Source of the DNA: Bacteroidales bacterium
Lineage (GTDB): Bacteria > Bacteroidota > Bacteroidia > Bacteroidales > VadinHA17
Direction: 5' to 3'
Assembly (NCBI GenBank): GCA_017882305.1
Contig: JADGPU010000017.1
Location: 1-42,759, forward strand
Length of the DNA stretch: 42,759 bases
The position numbers and the translations under genes are program-made. Positions 34,323-42,623 of the stretch are shown here, piece by piece. The notes under the pieces were generated by a model. The model was not told where the DNA came from. It saw only the letters and a program-made list of their open reading frames with translations, and did no database searches. The stretch's first letter is position 1, and each line of letters starts with the position of its first letter.

Positions 34323-35516
34323 CTATAGTTCCAGATCGATGTCATGCAGCTCCACCCATGGCAAACCCAACCGGTTCAATTCAACCATAAACGGATCAGG
34401 ATCAAACTCTTCAACATTGAAAACACCCGGTTTCTTCCAGATTCCAGTCAGATACATCATGGCACCTATTGCAGCCGGCACTCCTGTTGTATAGCTTACT
34501 CCCTGTGCTCCAGTCTCTGCATAAGCCGCCTCATGGCTGCAATTATTATAGACATAGTATGTTTTACCTTTCCCGTCTTTTATTCCCCTTATACGACACC
34601 CGATTGAAGTCTGACCTTTATAGTTTTCTCCCAGTTCGCCGGGATCAGGAAGTACAGCTTTAAGGAACTGAATTGGGATTATCTCCCTCCCATCAAACAT
34701 AATAGGTTCTATTCCTGCCATTCCGATATTTTGAATTACCCTCAGATGCGTAAGATATTCCTGTCCAAAGGTCATCCAGAATCTTGCCCTTTTAAGAGTC
34801 GGATAATTTTTAACAAGAGATTCCAGTTCCTCATGATAAATTAAATAGGATTCTTTTGGTCCAATCCCCGGATAATTTAATGGTTTATGAATTTCATGTG
34901 GCTTAGTCATAATCCATTTACCATTCTCCCAGTATTTACCTTTTTGTGTAACCTCCCTGATATTAATTTCAGGATTGAAATTCGTGGCAAAAGGTTTACC
35001 ATGATCACCTGCATTACAATCAACGATATCAAGATAATGGATCTCATCAAAATAATGTTTCGCAGCATAGGCGGTGTAAATTGAAGTCACCCCGGGATCG
35101 AAACCGCATCCAAGAATTGCAGTGATTCCGGCTTTCTTAAATCTGTCGATATAAGCCCATTGCCAGCCGTATGCATATTTAGCCTCCTCCAGTGGCTCAT
35201 AGTTAGCCGTATCAAGATACGCGACACCAGTTTCAAGACAGGCGTCCATGATATGCAGATCCTGGTATGGTAAAGCGACATTTACAACGATATCAGGTTT
35301 AAATGACTTTATGAGTTTTACCAATTGCGGTACGTTATCAGCATCAACCTGAGCAGTTTTAATCTTGCCTTGTCCAATTCTTTCAGCTATAGCATCACAC
35401 TTGGATTTTGTCCGGCTTGCTAACATGATTTCTGTAAAAACATGAGGCAGAGATGCCATTTTATGAACAACAACAGTACCGACTCCACCAGCACCGATTA
35501 CCAGAACTTTTCCCAT
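34323..35516 (-). CDS. Carboxy(nor)spermidine dehydrogenase (saccharopine dehydrogenase family)
   Basis: Condenses putrescine (or diaminopropane) with aspartate beta-semialdehyde and reduces the product with NADPH to carboxyspermidine, the first step of the AdoMet-independent spermidine route. The 397-residue protein has an N-terminal Rossmann motif VIGAGGVGTVV, followed by LASRTKSKCDAI, the DIVVNVALPYQD segment, and ILGCGFDPGVTSIY. These match the carboxyspermidine dehydrogenase branch rather than lysine-pathway enzymes. It is paired with the decarboxylase one base downstream. Confidence 0.9.
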   Translation of the reverse strand: MGKVLVIGAGGVGTVVVHKMASLPHVFTEIMLASRTKSKCDAIAERIGQGKIKTAQVDADNVPQLVKLIKSFKPDIVVNVALPYQDLHIMDACLETGVAYLDTANYEPLEEAKYAYGWQWAYIDRFKKAGITAILGCGFDPGVTSIYTAYAAKHYFDEIHYLDIVDCNAGDHGKPFATNFNPEINIREVTQKGKYWENGKWIMTKPHEIHKPLNYPGIGPKESYLIYHEELESLVKNYPTLKRARFWMTFGQEYLTHLRVIQNIGMAGIEPIMFDGREIIPIQFLKAVLPDPGELGENYKGQTSIGCRIRGIKDGKGKTYYVYNNCSHEAAYAETGAQGVSYTTGVPAAIGAMMYLTGIWKKPGVFNVEEFDPDPFMVELNRLGLPWVELHDIDLEL

Positions 35517-35566
35517 ATATTCATTTTTACTGACAAAAAAAACGCGTGAAAATCCACTAGCTGATC

Positions 35567-35597
35567 CAAATATAAGATATTAAAATGACCCATCAAT
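35567..35597 (-). promoter_or_regulatory. Predicted promoter of the polyamine operon
   Basis: On the minus strand ATTG (35597-35594), exactly 19 bases and TATATTTG (35574-35567) match the consensus with one -33 mismatch. Start near 35561 gives a leader of about 45 nt before the dehydrogenase ATG. Confidence 0.62.
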
Positions 35598-35629
35598 AAG
35601 GGCAGGTTTAAGATAACACGAAGTCTTTT

Positions 35630-36349
35630 TTATTTTTTATCGAAAAGATTCCTTATATATTCCAGGCTTTCAGGTGTTCCCACATCTATCCAATAGCCTT
35701 CATCATGTTTTAAAGTATAAATATTGTGTTCTGCAGCCAGATTAAGATATAGGGTAACCAATGAATAAATACCTTCACTCATATAATTAAAGATCTCTGG
35801 CTCAACAATATGCATGCTCGAAAATGCTATTTCAGAAAGTCCTTCCCCATCAACTCCAGCAAGTATCTGTTCTCCGGTAGATATGTTCCTCCATCCACGT
35901 AGCTGACCTTCATTATCAACAAGCAGAAATCTTTTCCCCGGGCGATGTCTTACCGCCAGTGTGGCCAGGCCCTTCTTTTCAAGATGCAACCTGTAAAGAA
36001 CTGAAAGATCAAGATCGGATACTATGTCTACATTATAAAGAAGGAATGGATTTTTTCCGAAGAAATCACGGGCTTTGTACAGCCCTCCTCCGTTTTCAAG
36101 GAGCTTCTCTCTCTCATCTGAAACAGAGATTCTGAATCCTATTTTAATAAGCCTTTTTACCTCATCTTCAACCATATCTGCAAAATGGTGTACATTTATG
36201 ATTATGTCATCAAATCCATATGCCGAGCATTTCTCAACCGCCAGCTGCAGAGCTGTTTTACCATTGATATCAACAAGGGCTTTTGGAATACTTTCTGTTA
36301 TATTTCCAAGTCGTTTTCCTAATCCCGCAGCGAATATCATTGCTTTCAT
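35630..36349 (-). CDS. Sugar-1-phosphate nucleotidyltransferase, MurU-like
   Basis: Makes an NDP-sugar from a sugar-1-phosphate; next to an AmgK-like kinase the likely product is UDP-MurNAc, which bypasses de novo synthesis. The 239-residue protein begins with the nucleotidyltransferase signature MIFAAGLGKRLGNITES followed by IPKALVDINGK. It has the metal-binding YNVDIVSDLD, and EGYWIDVGTPESLEYI near the C-terminus. Other sugar-nucleotide transferases share these motifs, so substrate is inferred from the neighbour. The ATG is 1 base after the kinase stop, indicating an operon. Confidence 0.82.
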   Translation of the reverse strand: MKAMIFAAGLGKRLGNITESIPKALVDINGKTALQLAVEKCSAYGFDDIIINVHHFADMVEDEVKRLIKIGFRISVSDEREKLLENGGGLYKARDFFGKNPFLLYNVDIVSDLDLSVLYRLHLEKKGLATLAVRHRPGKRFLLVDNEGQLRGWRNISTGEQILAGVDGEGLSEIAFSSMHIVEPEIFNYMSEGIYSLVTLYLNLAAEHNIYTLKHDEGYWIDVGTPESLEYIRNLFDKK

Positions 36350-36350
36350 T

Positions 36351-37391
36351 TTATTCTATTGACTTTTCCTTCTCTAACTCATTATATATCTGAACCCCGG
36401 GTATCAGCCTGACAGTCTGAAATAGTTCTAAAAGTGATACAGGAAGTTGGTCTGAATCAATTAATTGTACCAGGAGTTTTACTGCCGGAACTATACTTCC
36501 TGTAAATGTTGGTTTTTTCTCATACAGTCCTCTGAATCCGAATGCACCCAGAGCCTGCATAAGCCTGATCATACTGAAACCGGTATAATATCCCCTGAAT
36601 TCGTTCGTACTCTCCCCTGATTCTGAGCAGAAATTATTTATATGATAATCAAGAAGTATCTCACGTGATTTTTCCGGTATATGAGCTTTAGCATCATACA
36701 AGAGGGATGCAACATCATACTGCGGAGCACCTTTCCTTCCGCCCTGATAATCAATGAACCATGGTTCTCCTCCGACCAGCATTACATTTGCCGACTGAAA
36801 ATCCCTGTAGAGGAAATAATCCTGCCTCGTTTCAAGAAGAAAATCAGCAAGTAGATTAAAATCATGTTCCAACCTCCTTTCATTAAAAGGAACTGCAACA
36901 AGCTTAAGAAACATGTATTTAAAATAATTCATATCCCACATCATCGATTGTCTGTCGAAGCTTCTGTGCGGATAACATAGATCCAGATTCAGTCCGTCTA
37001 TACCTTTTATCTGGAAATTGATCAGTTTGTCAAGAATTTTACGGTACATATCCTCAGCTTCAATATCAAAACCCGCACCTTCATGTTTTTGCTGCAGCCA
37101 CGTAAACAGGTTTATATCACCAAGATCCATTAGAAAATATATGAATTTCTCAGGTAAATATCCGAAGATCTCAGGTACAGGTAGTCCCTTGGAAATGAAA
37201 TGTTTTGTAAAACCGATAAAAGCTTCATTTTCTTCAGGATTTGGATTATGTGCTCCTATTACACTTCTGCCACCTGCTATAATTCTAAAGTATTTTCTGT
37301 CTGAGCCGGATTGAGGTAAGGCCGCTATTTTGATATCAGATTCCCCGTATAATTCTTTGTATCCATTCGATACAATGTCTATTTCACTCAT
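36351..37391 (-). CDS. Aminoglycoside-phosphotransferase-fold sugar kinase, AmgK-like
   Basis: Predicted anomeric sugar kinase that would turn MurNAc (and GlcNAc) into the 1-phosphate for the MurU-like enzyme. The 346-residue protein has the APH fold: SGSDRKYFRI (nucleotide-binding loop), a catalytic loop YRDFQSANVML, and IDYQGGRKGAPQYDVASLLYD with the metal-binding Asp. The catalytic loop has Tyr where most APH kinases have His (HxDxxxxN); the Asp and Asn are kept. It lies between a DUF5009 gene and murU in one operon, with a 7 bp repeat array just before its start. Confidence 0.82.
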   Translation of the reverse strand: MSEIDIVSNGYKELYGESDIKIAALPQSGSDRKYFRIIAGGRSVIGAHNPNPEENEAFIGFTKHFISKGLPVPEIFGYLPEKFIYFLMDLGDINLFTWLQQKHEGAGFDIEAEDMYRKILDKLINFQIKGIDGLNLDLCYPHRSFDRQSMMWDMNYFKYMFLKLVAVPFNERRLEHDFNLLADFLLETRQDYFLYRDFQSANVMLVGGEPWFIDYQGGRKGAPQYDVASLLYDAKAHIPEKSREILLDYHINNFCSESGESTNEFRGYYTGFSMIRLMQALGAFGFRGLYEKKPTFTGSIVPAVKLLVQLIDSDQLPVSLLELFQTVRLIPGVQIYNELEKEKSIE

Positions 37392-37398
37392 TAATTTA

Positions 37399-37433
37399 CT
37401 TTTATCTTTTTACTTTTATCATTTGTCTTTACA
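37399..37433. repeat. Heptamer repeat in the amgK leader
   Basis: Units CTTTTAT, CTTTTTA, CTTTTAT, CATTTGT and CTTTACA start at 37399, 37406, 37413, 37420 and 37427, an exact 7 bp step. On the minus strand the array runs from the stop of the DUF5009 gene to 7 bases before the amgK ATG. Its core is nearly identical to the array before addB (25745). Confidence 0.75.
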
Positions 37434-38538
37434 ATCTGATCATAATCTTCTTCCTGTATAGAATTAATGCAACACCCCAGATAATCAACATCTGAATGAC
37501 AGCAAACATCAGGCTGCCATTAAGATTGCCGGCAATCGGAACACATACTTTATTATAAATCCAGCTATAAAGACTAATCTTTCCCGTTCCTGATTGTATA
37601 TGAATGAATAACAGTATCTTAATCCATATTCCGGCCAGGAAATAGGAAAACATGGCATTCGTGCCAAAAATCATAAAGAATGTTCCAAAAGCCTGGAATT
37701 TAAAAACATCGGCTATCAGGTAGATTATAGAAAAAACACCCATTGCTATTCCGGCCGTATATAAAACGTATGAACTTGTCCATAAAGGTTTGTTAATAGG
37801 GAAAATCATGTTCCATAAGTATCCCAGACCTACAGCTGCAGCACCTAAAAGGATAATCTTAATGACAGTCTTTCTGCTTGCAGATCCCTTACCAGTCATT
37901 TCTCCGATAAAATAACCTATAATGACAGTACAGACCGCAGGAATAGTACCAAATAATCCCTCAGGTTCAAATGGAATTCCAAATCCATTATAGAGATGGT
38001 TTTTACCCAGAATGGCGATATCAACTTTAAGAGCAAAATTACCTCCAAGACTGTAAGGATCATTACCTCCAAAAACTGCAAGTATTCCCCAGTAACTGAG
38101 AAGCAGAATTGCCACTAATATCCAAAGGTAATCTCGTTTTACTGCCAGACAGATTAATGAACCTATACCATAAGCAAGAGCTATGCGCTGAAGCACTCCC
38201 ATTATTCTGAGGGTCGAATAATCCATGCCAAAGTCTGGAAAGATTGTCAGGAACAAACCAACGACAAAAATTGCTACTGTACGTCTGAAAATCCTTAAAA
38301 TGGAGCTTCTATTAATCTCATTCCTATATTTCTTAAGTGAATACCAGGTTGACATGCCGACAATGAAAAGGAAGAACGGATAGACGAGATCAGTTGGCGT
38401 GCAACCATTCCATTTCGAATGCCTTAGGGGAGAATAAACAAATTCCCAACTCCCCGGATTATTAACGATAATCATAAAAGCTACAGTTAATCCCCTGAAA
38501 ATATCCAGAGAAACCAACCTGCCGCTTCTTTTTGCCAT
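37429..38538 (-). CDS. HGSNAT/DUF5009-like membrane acyltransferase
   Basis: Multi-pass membrane protein (369 residues, about ten hydrophobic segments) of the COG4299 family, related to lysosomal heparan-alpha-glucosaminide N-acetyltransferase, which acetylates a terminal glucosamine across a membrane. The family N-terminus VSLDIFRGLTVAFMI is followed by HSKWNGCTPTDLVYPFF, with His40 at the position of the HGSNAT catalytic His. In an amino-sugar salvage context it could act on glucosamine or muropeptide sugars, an inference only. It is the first gene of the amgK-murU operon and divergent from the GH3 gene. Confidence 0.82.
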   Translation of the reverse strand: MAKRSGRLVSLDIFRGLTVAFMIIVNNPGSWEFVYSPLRHSKWNGCTPTDLVYPFFLFIVGMSTWYSLKKYRNEINRSSILRIFRRTVAIFVVGLFLTIFPDFGMDYSTLRIMGVLQRIALAYGIGSLICLAVKRDYLWILVAILLLSYWGILAVFGGNDPYSLGGNFALKVDIAILGKNHLYNGFGIPFEPEGLFGTIPAVCTVIIGYFIGEMTGKGSASRKTVIKIILLGAAAVGLGYLWNMIFPINKPLWTSSYVLYTAGIAMGVFSIIYLIADVFKFQAFGTFFMIFGTNAMFSYFLAGIWIKILLFIHIQSGTGKISLYSWIYNKVCVPIAGNLNGSLMFAVIQMLIIWGVALILYRKKIMIRL

Positions 38539-38651
38539 AGATTAAACCAGATATATTTGGTAAAAATAGTAATTAAACCCGATAATAATTGACATCAAAA
38601 TTCATAAGAATATTTAAAATTATTTTGTGTTGTTAAAAAATGAAATCCATT

Positions 38652-38701
38652 AACCGCAAAGGTCGCAAAGGTTTTACGCCTTCTTAGCGTACTTTGCGGT
38701 T
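38652..38701. repeat. Inverted CGCAAAG repeat between divergent genes
   Basis: Left and right arms start and end with AACCGCAAAG / CTTTGCGGTT, a perfect outer 10 bp stem, with an imperfect inner stem. Two copies of CGCAAAGG lie 9 bp apart at 38655 and 38664. It is in the 274-base gap between the DUF5009 and GH3 genes. It is related to the CACAAAG element at 32284. Confidence 0.72.
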
Positions 38702-38751
38702 ATAAAGATTTTTTTGACAACATCAGACATTACATGGCAATGGAAAATTGC

Positions 38752-38759
38752 TACTTTTG
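38752..38759 (+). promoter_or_regulatory. Predicted -7 element of the GH3/serine hydrolase gene
   Basis: TACTTTTG is an exact TAnnTTTG; no good -33 lies upstream. Transcription near 38765 would give a leader of about 48 nt. Confidence 0.42.
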
Positions 38760-38812
38760 ATTTGATATACAGATACCAGATCTCAAGTTTTAACTGAAAA
38801 TAACTACAAATT

Positions 38813-41761
38813 ATGGACTTAAGAAAATTATTGATAATTCTAACATTAACCTTTACCTCATTCATTAGAATTAATTCACAAATTGCAGATCCTCCTTTCT
38901 TAAAATATTTGAATCATCCATGGGTCGATTCGGTCATGAAGACCCTTTCAGTTGACCAGCAGATTGCACAATGTATTTGGATCGCAGGTTATTCCAACAG
39001 TGATGTTTCTCATGAAGTTGAAGTAAGTGATATAATAAGAAAATATGGAGTGGGTGGCATTATTTTTTTCCAGGGAACAGCTGTAAAACAGGCAGAATTG
39101 ACCAATTATTACCAGAGTATTTCGAAAGTGCCACTGCTTATATCACTCGATGCGGAATGGGGAGTCGGCATGAGGATTGAAAATGTTGATAAGTTTCCTT
39201 ATCAGATGACGCTTGGCGCAATAACGAATGATTCACTCATATATCAGTTTGGCCAAGCAGTAGCATTACAGTTCAAAAGACTCGGAATACAAATAAACTT
39301 CGCTCCTGTTCTTGACATTAATGTAAATGCTCAGAACCCTGTTATAAACTACAGGTCATTTGGTGAAAACAGGGAAAACGTGACCGGGAAAAGCATCATG
39401 TATATGAAAGGTTTGCAGGACAATGGCATTTTAGCGACTGGCAAACATTTTCCTGGACATGGCGATACAAATGTTGATTCACACCTTGACTTACCCTTAA
39501 TTATTCATCCAAGGGCAAGACTAGACAGCGTTGAACTATACCCTTTCCGAAAGCTGATCGGAGAAGGAATCGGAAGCATCATGGTTGCCCATCTTAATCT
39601 GCCGTCACTCGATACAACAACCGGCCTTCCCTCTACGCTTTCTCATGTAATTATTAATGACCTTCTGAAGAATGAGCTGGGATTCAGAGGTTTAGTCGTT
39701 ACTGATGCAATGATGATGAAGGCTGTGACAAAATATTTCAAGCCCGGCGAAGCCGATGCCAAAGCTCTTGAAGCAGGAAACGATGTAGCGGAGTTTGTCA
39801 CAGACGTGGAAGCTGCGATCTGGGAAACAAAAAACTATATTTCTCAGAAAAAACTCACTGCTGACGATATAGCAATGAAGTGCAGAAAGGTGCTTGCACT
39901 TAAATTCTGGTCCGGATTAAATAAACCGCAAATCATAATTAAAGACAACATTGACAATGAGTTATCACCCATGATATCCAAAGCATTAATACGCGAGCTC
40001 TATGCAAATGCTTTAACTGTTCTGAATAACAATCAGGATATTATTCCGGTAAAAAATCTGCAGAATATTAAGATTGCAACCATTGCAATTAACAGAAACA
40101 ATTTCTCATCATTTCAGAAAAGAATTTCAGAATATTATCCTGCTGATCACTTTTTCATAGATCCCTCGGATTCAGCCACATGTCAAAACCTGTTAGAAAA
40201 ACTTTCTGGCTACGATTTGGTAATTGCCGGAGTTTTTGATCTTGATCAGAGGCCTAATCTGGGATTCGGAATAAAACCTGAGCTGAATGGTTTCCTTGAA
40301 AAACTGGTTGCAAATAATAAAACAATTATTACATGGTTTGGTAACCCATATGGAATTGATAAATTAAAAATTCTTCAGAAAGCAAACGGGCTGATCCTGG
40401 CATATCAGGAGAATGAATTTACTGAGGATCTTTCAGCTCAGCTTATCTTCGGAGGAATCGGTGCCAAAGGTATCCTGCCGGTAACAATAAATAATAAATG
40501 GCCTTCTGGTTATGGAATAATGACTCCGGGTAACATAAGACTGCAATACGGAATACCTGAAAGTTCTGGTATGTCATCAGCATTTCTAAACTCAAAAATT
40601 GACTCAATTGTCAGTGCAGGTCTTACAGCAAAGGCATATCCAGGATGTGTCGTTATGGTTGCAAGAAAAGGAGTAGTTGTATTTCAGAAAGCATATGGAT
40701 TTCAGACATATGACAATCGTGTAGCTGTCAGAGAGGATGATCTGTACGATCTGGCATCAGTTACTAAGATCGCTTCAACACTGGCTGGCTTAATGCTTCT
40801 CAACACTGAAGGAAAGTTCTCTCCTGATAAGACTTTGGGATTTTATCTCCCCGATTTTAAAAAAACCAACAAGGGGAATATTGGGATGAGAGATTTTCTG
40901 ACCCATCAGGCCGGGCTAACGCCTTTTATATCATTCTGGAAAGAGACCCTTAAAAAGAATGGAAAGTTCAGACCTCGTACTTTTAGTTATGAATATGAAA
41001 AGAAATATCCTCTTGAAGTGGCACAGGGTCTTTATATCAATAAGAATTACAGAAAGAAGATGTTCAATGAAATAAAAAAGAGCCCTCTGGGGGAGAAAAA
41101 ATATGTCTATTCAGATCTTACATTTATTATCGCTCCTGAAATCATAGAAAATTTAACCGGGCAGAAATGGTATGATTATGTGACTGACAGTATATATAAA
41201 AAAATCGGAGCTTTTGAAATGGGGTTTAATCCTTATAAAAAATTCCCTTTGAGCAGGATTGTTCCGACTGAATACGACTCTCTTTTCAGGAAACAGTTAT
41301 TGCATGGGACAGTTCATGACGAGGCTGCGGCAATGTTAGGTGGAATTTCGGGACATGCTGGGCTATTTTCAACGGCAAACGACCTCATGAAACTTATGGA
41401 ACTCTACCGCAGGATGGGTGAGTATGGAGGGCAGCAGATCATAGGCAGGAATGTGATGGAAGATTACACACGGGTACAGTTTCCGGAAAACAATAACCGC
41501 CGTGGACTGGGATTTGATAAACCTCTTCTGAATAATTCCCAACTGTCGCAAAAAGATTCCTATCCTGCAAGAAGTGCCTCACCATCGAGTTTTGGCCATT
41601 CAGGGTATACCGGAACATTTGTATGGGTTGATCCCGTTTATGATATAGCTTACATTTTCCTGTGTAACAGAGTTTACCCGACAAGGAGAAATGAGGAGTT
41701 GTACAATATGAATATAAGGTCGGAGATACTCCAGGTGATTTATGATTCAATAAAGAAATAG
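38813..41761 (+). CDS. NagZ-like GH3 glycosidase fused to a class-C beta-lactamase-type serine hydrolase
   Basis: Exported two-enzyme protein, 982 residues. A signal peptide covers about 1-22. The GH3 N-terminal barrel (about 30-370) has the NagZ-type motif KHFPGHGDTNVDSH (Asp222/His224 acid-base pair) and the nucleophile in VVTDAMMM (Asp298), so it probably cleaves beta-GlcNAc from muropeptides. A GH3 C-terminal-like domain follows (about 395-560). The serine hydrolase (about 590-975) has SVTK (Ser649, Lys652), YSD (Tyr766) and HSG (His929), so all three motifs of a class C beta-lactamase/esterase are intact. A role in amidase, esterase or carboxypeptidase action on the wall fits. It is divergent from the DUF5009-amgK-murU operon. 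Confidence 0.9.
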   Translation: MDLRKLLIILTLTFTSFIRINSQIADPPFLKYLNHPWVDSVMKTLSVDQQIAQCIWIAGYSNSDVSHEVEVSDIIRKYGVGGIIFFQGTAVKQAELTNYYQSISKVPLLISLDAEWGVGMRIENVDKFPYQMTLGAITNDSLIYQFGQAVALQFKRLGIQINFAPVLDINVNAQNPVINYRSFGENRENVTGKSIMYMKGLQDNGILATGKHFPGHGDTNVDSHLDLPLIIHPRARLDSVELYPFRKLIGEGIGSIMVAHLNLPSLDTTTGLPSTLSHVIINDLLKNELGFRGLVVTDAMMMKAVTKYFKPGEADAKALEAGNDVAEFVTDVEAAIWETKNYISQKKLTADDIAMKCRKVLALKFWSGLNKPQIIIKDNIDNELSPMISKALIRELYANALTVLNNNQDIIPVKNLQNIKIATIAINRNNFSSFQKRISEYYPADHFFIDPSDSATCQNLLEKLSGYDLVIAGVFDLDQRPNLGFGIKPELNGFLEKLVANNKTIITWFGNPYGIDKLKILQKANGLILAYQENEFTEDLSAQLIFGGIGAKGILPVTINNKWPSGYGIMTPGNIRLQYGIPESSGMSSAFLNSKIDSIVSAGLTAKAYPGCVVMVARKGVVVFQKAYGFQTYDNRVAVREDDLYDLASVTKIASTLAGLMLLNTEGKFSPDKTLGFYLPDFKKTNKGNIGMRDFLTHQAGLTPFISFWKETLKKNGKFRPRTFSYEYEKKYPLEVAQGLYINKNYRKKMFNEIKKSPLGEKKYVYSDLTFIIAPEIIENLTGQKWYDYVTDSIYKKIGAFEMGFNPYKKFPLSRIVPTEYDSLFRKQLLHGTVHDEAAAMLGGISGHAGLFSTANDLMKLMELYRRMGEYGGQQIIGRNVMEDYTRVQFPENNNRRGLGFDKPLLNNSQLSQKDSYPARSASPSSFGHSGYTGTFVWVDPVYDIAYIFLCNRVYPTRRNEELYNMNIRSEILQVIYDSIKK

Positions 41762-41765
41762 ATGC

Positions 41766-41788
41766 AGGGCCCCAGGGTGAAGGGTGCA
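41766..41788. repeat. Short AGGG-containing repeat after the GH3 gene
   Basis: AGGG recurs at 41766, 41774 and 41781, steps of 8 and 7 bp, immediately after the stop codon and before the convergent hypothetical gene. It is short and could be chance. Confidence 0.4.
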
Positions 41789-41833
41789 GCCATTTAATCA
41801 ATGACCCTAAACCATGGATTATACACCTTTAAT

Positions 41834-42511
41834 CTATTTTTTATGGTTTTCCAGATACCAGGAATTGTATTCGGCAATTATTTTTTCAAGATTGCCATAG
41901 ACATATCCTACCTCCTTGTTGGCTATCTTTTTTGCAATTTCAGTACAATCGGACAGGTACTCACTCATTTTCTTTTTAAATTTCAATAAATATTCCAGTG
42001 ACCCGAAATTCTGCAATTCTTCTCCTTTCCGGCATCCCAATATTTGTTCTTTGAGTTCAGATTCACTAAAACTGAAATCAATTTTTGAATTCCAGATGTC
42101 TTTTTCGTCAATCTTTATCCGTTTCTTATCATCATAATAAGCTTTATAAACATTTATTGCTCCATCAGTTGTCCGAAGAAGAAAACAATAACGCATGGTA
42201 GTATATTCCGGAGAATACTTCATACATTCATAAATACGATCAGCAACCTTATATGCTTTGATATCGTTGGGTTTGTATTTTACAGGGTCTTTTGAATCGG
42301 GAGTTTTAAAAAAGAAGACCTTTCCCTGATTGGAAATTTTATTTTTAAGCATCAGATAGCCTTTTAAAGTATCACCAGAATTGGTAACTATATAACCCGG
42401 ATAGATTGTAAATAATTTCACTGAGCCATCAGGCTCCTGGGCGGGAGAAACAATTGAAAATGCCAGAGTGAAAAACAGCAACATGAGATTGTTTAGCTTT
42501 TTCATATCCAT
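41834..42511 (-). CDS. Secreted protein of unknown function
   Basis: A 225-residue protein, here started at the ATG at 42511 (MDMKKLNNLM); an ATG two codons in would also work. A signal peptide ends near SIVSPAQ. The mature part has a beta-rich opening (TNSGDTLKGYLMLKN, KVFFFKT), a KYKPNDIKAYKVADRIYE segment and a helical C-terminal third. The pattern resembles uncharacterised Bacteroidota exported proteins, but I cannot name a family. It is convergent with the GH3 gene and lies downstream of the tRNA-Leu terminator. Confidence 0.75.
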   Translation of the reverse strand: MDMKKLNNLMLLFFTLAFSIVSPAQEPDGSVKLFTIYPGYIVTNSGDTLKGYLMLKNKISNQGKVFFFKTPDSKDPVKYKPNDIKAYKVADRIYECMKYSPEYTTMRYCFLLRTTDGAINVYKAYYDDKKRIKIDEKDIWNSKIDFSFSESELKEQILGCRKGEELQNFGSLEYLLKFKKKMSEYLSDCTEIAKKIANKEVGYVYGNLEKIIAEYNSWYLENHKK

Positions 42512-42576
42512 TACAATTTGATTATATAAAATTACCAAATTTGATATATAAATTTAGCTGTTTTCTCGAATATTAA

Positions 42577-42618
42577 AACAAAAAACGCAAAGTGCAGATT
42601 TCAACAGTTTGCGTTTTT
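42577..42618 (-). terminator. Terminator downstream of the tRNA-Leu genes
   Basis: An 11 bp perfect stem (AAAAACGCAAA / TTTGCGTTTTT) with a 16-base loop follows the minus-strand tRNA. A T-run (TTTTTTGTTTTAA) continues on the minus side. The stem is also T-flanked on the plus strand, so it may act in both directions. Confidence 0.75.
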
Positions 42619-42623
42619 ATTAG

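Noticed and set aside
34344..34607. Plus-strand frames inside the carboxyspermidine dehydrogenase gene
   Set aside because: They are shadows of a well-supported minus-strand gene.
38639..38686. 15-codon frame before the GH3 gene
   Set aside because: It is made of the CGCAAAG repeat itself and has no features of a gene.
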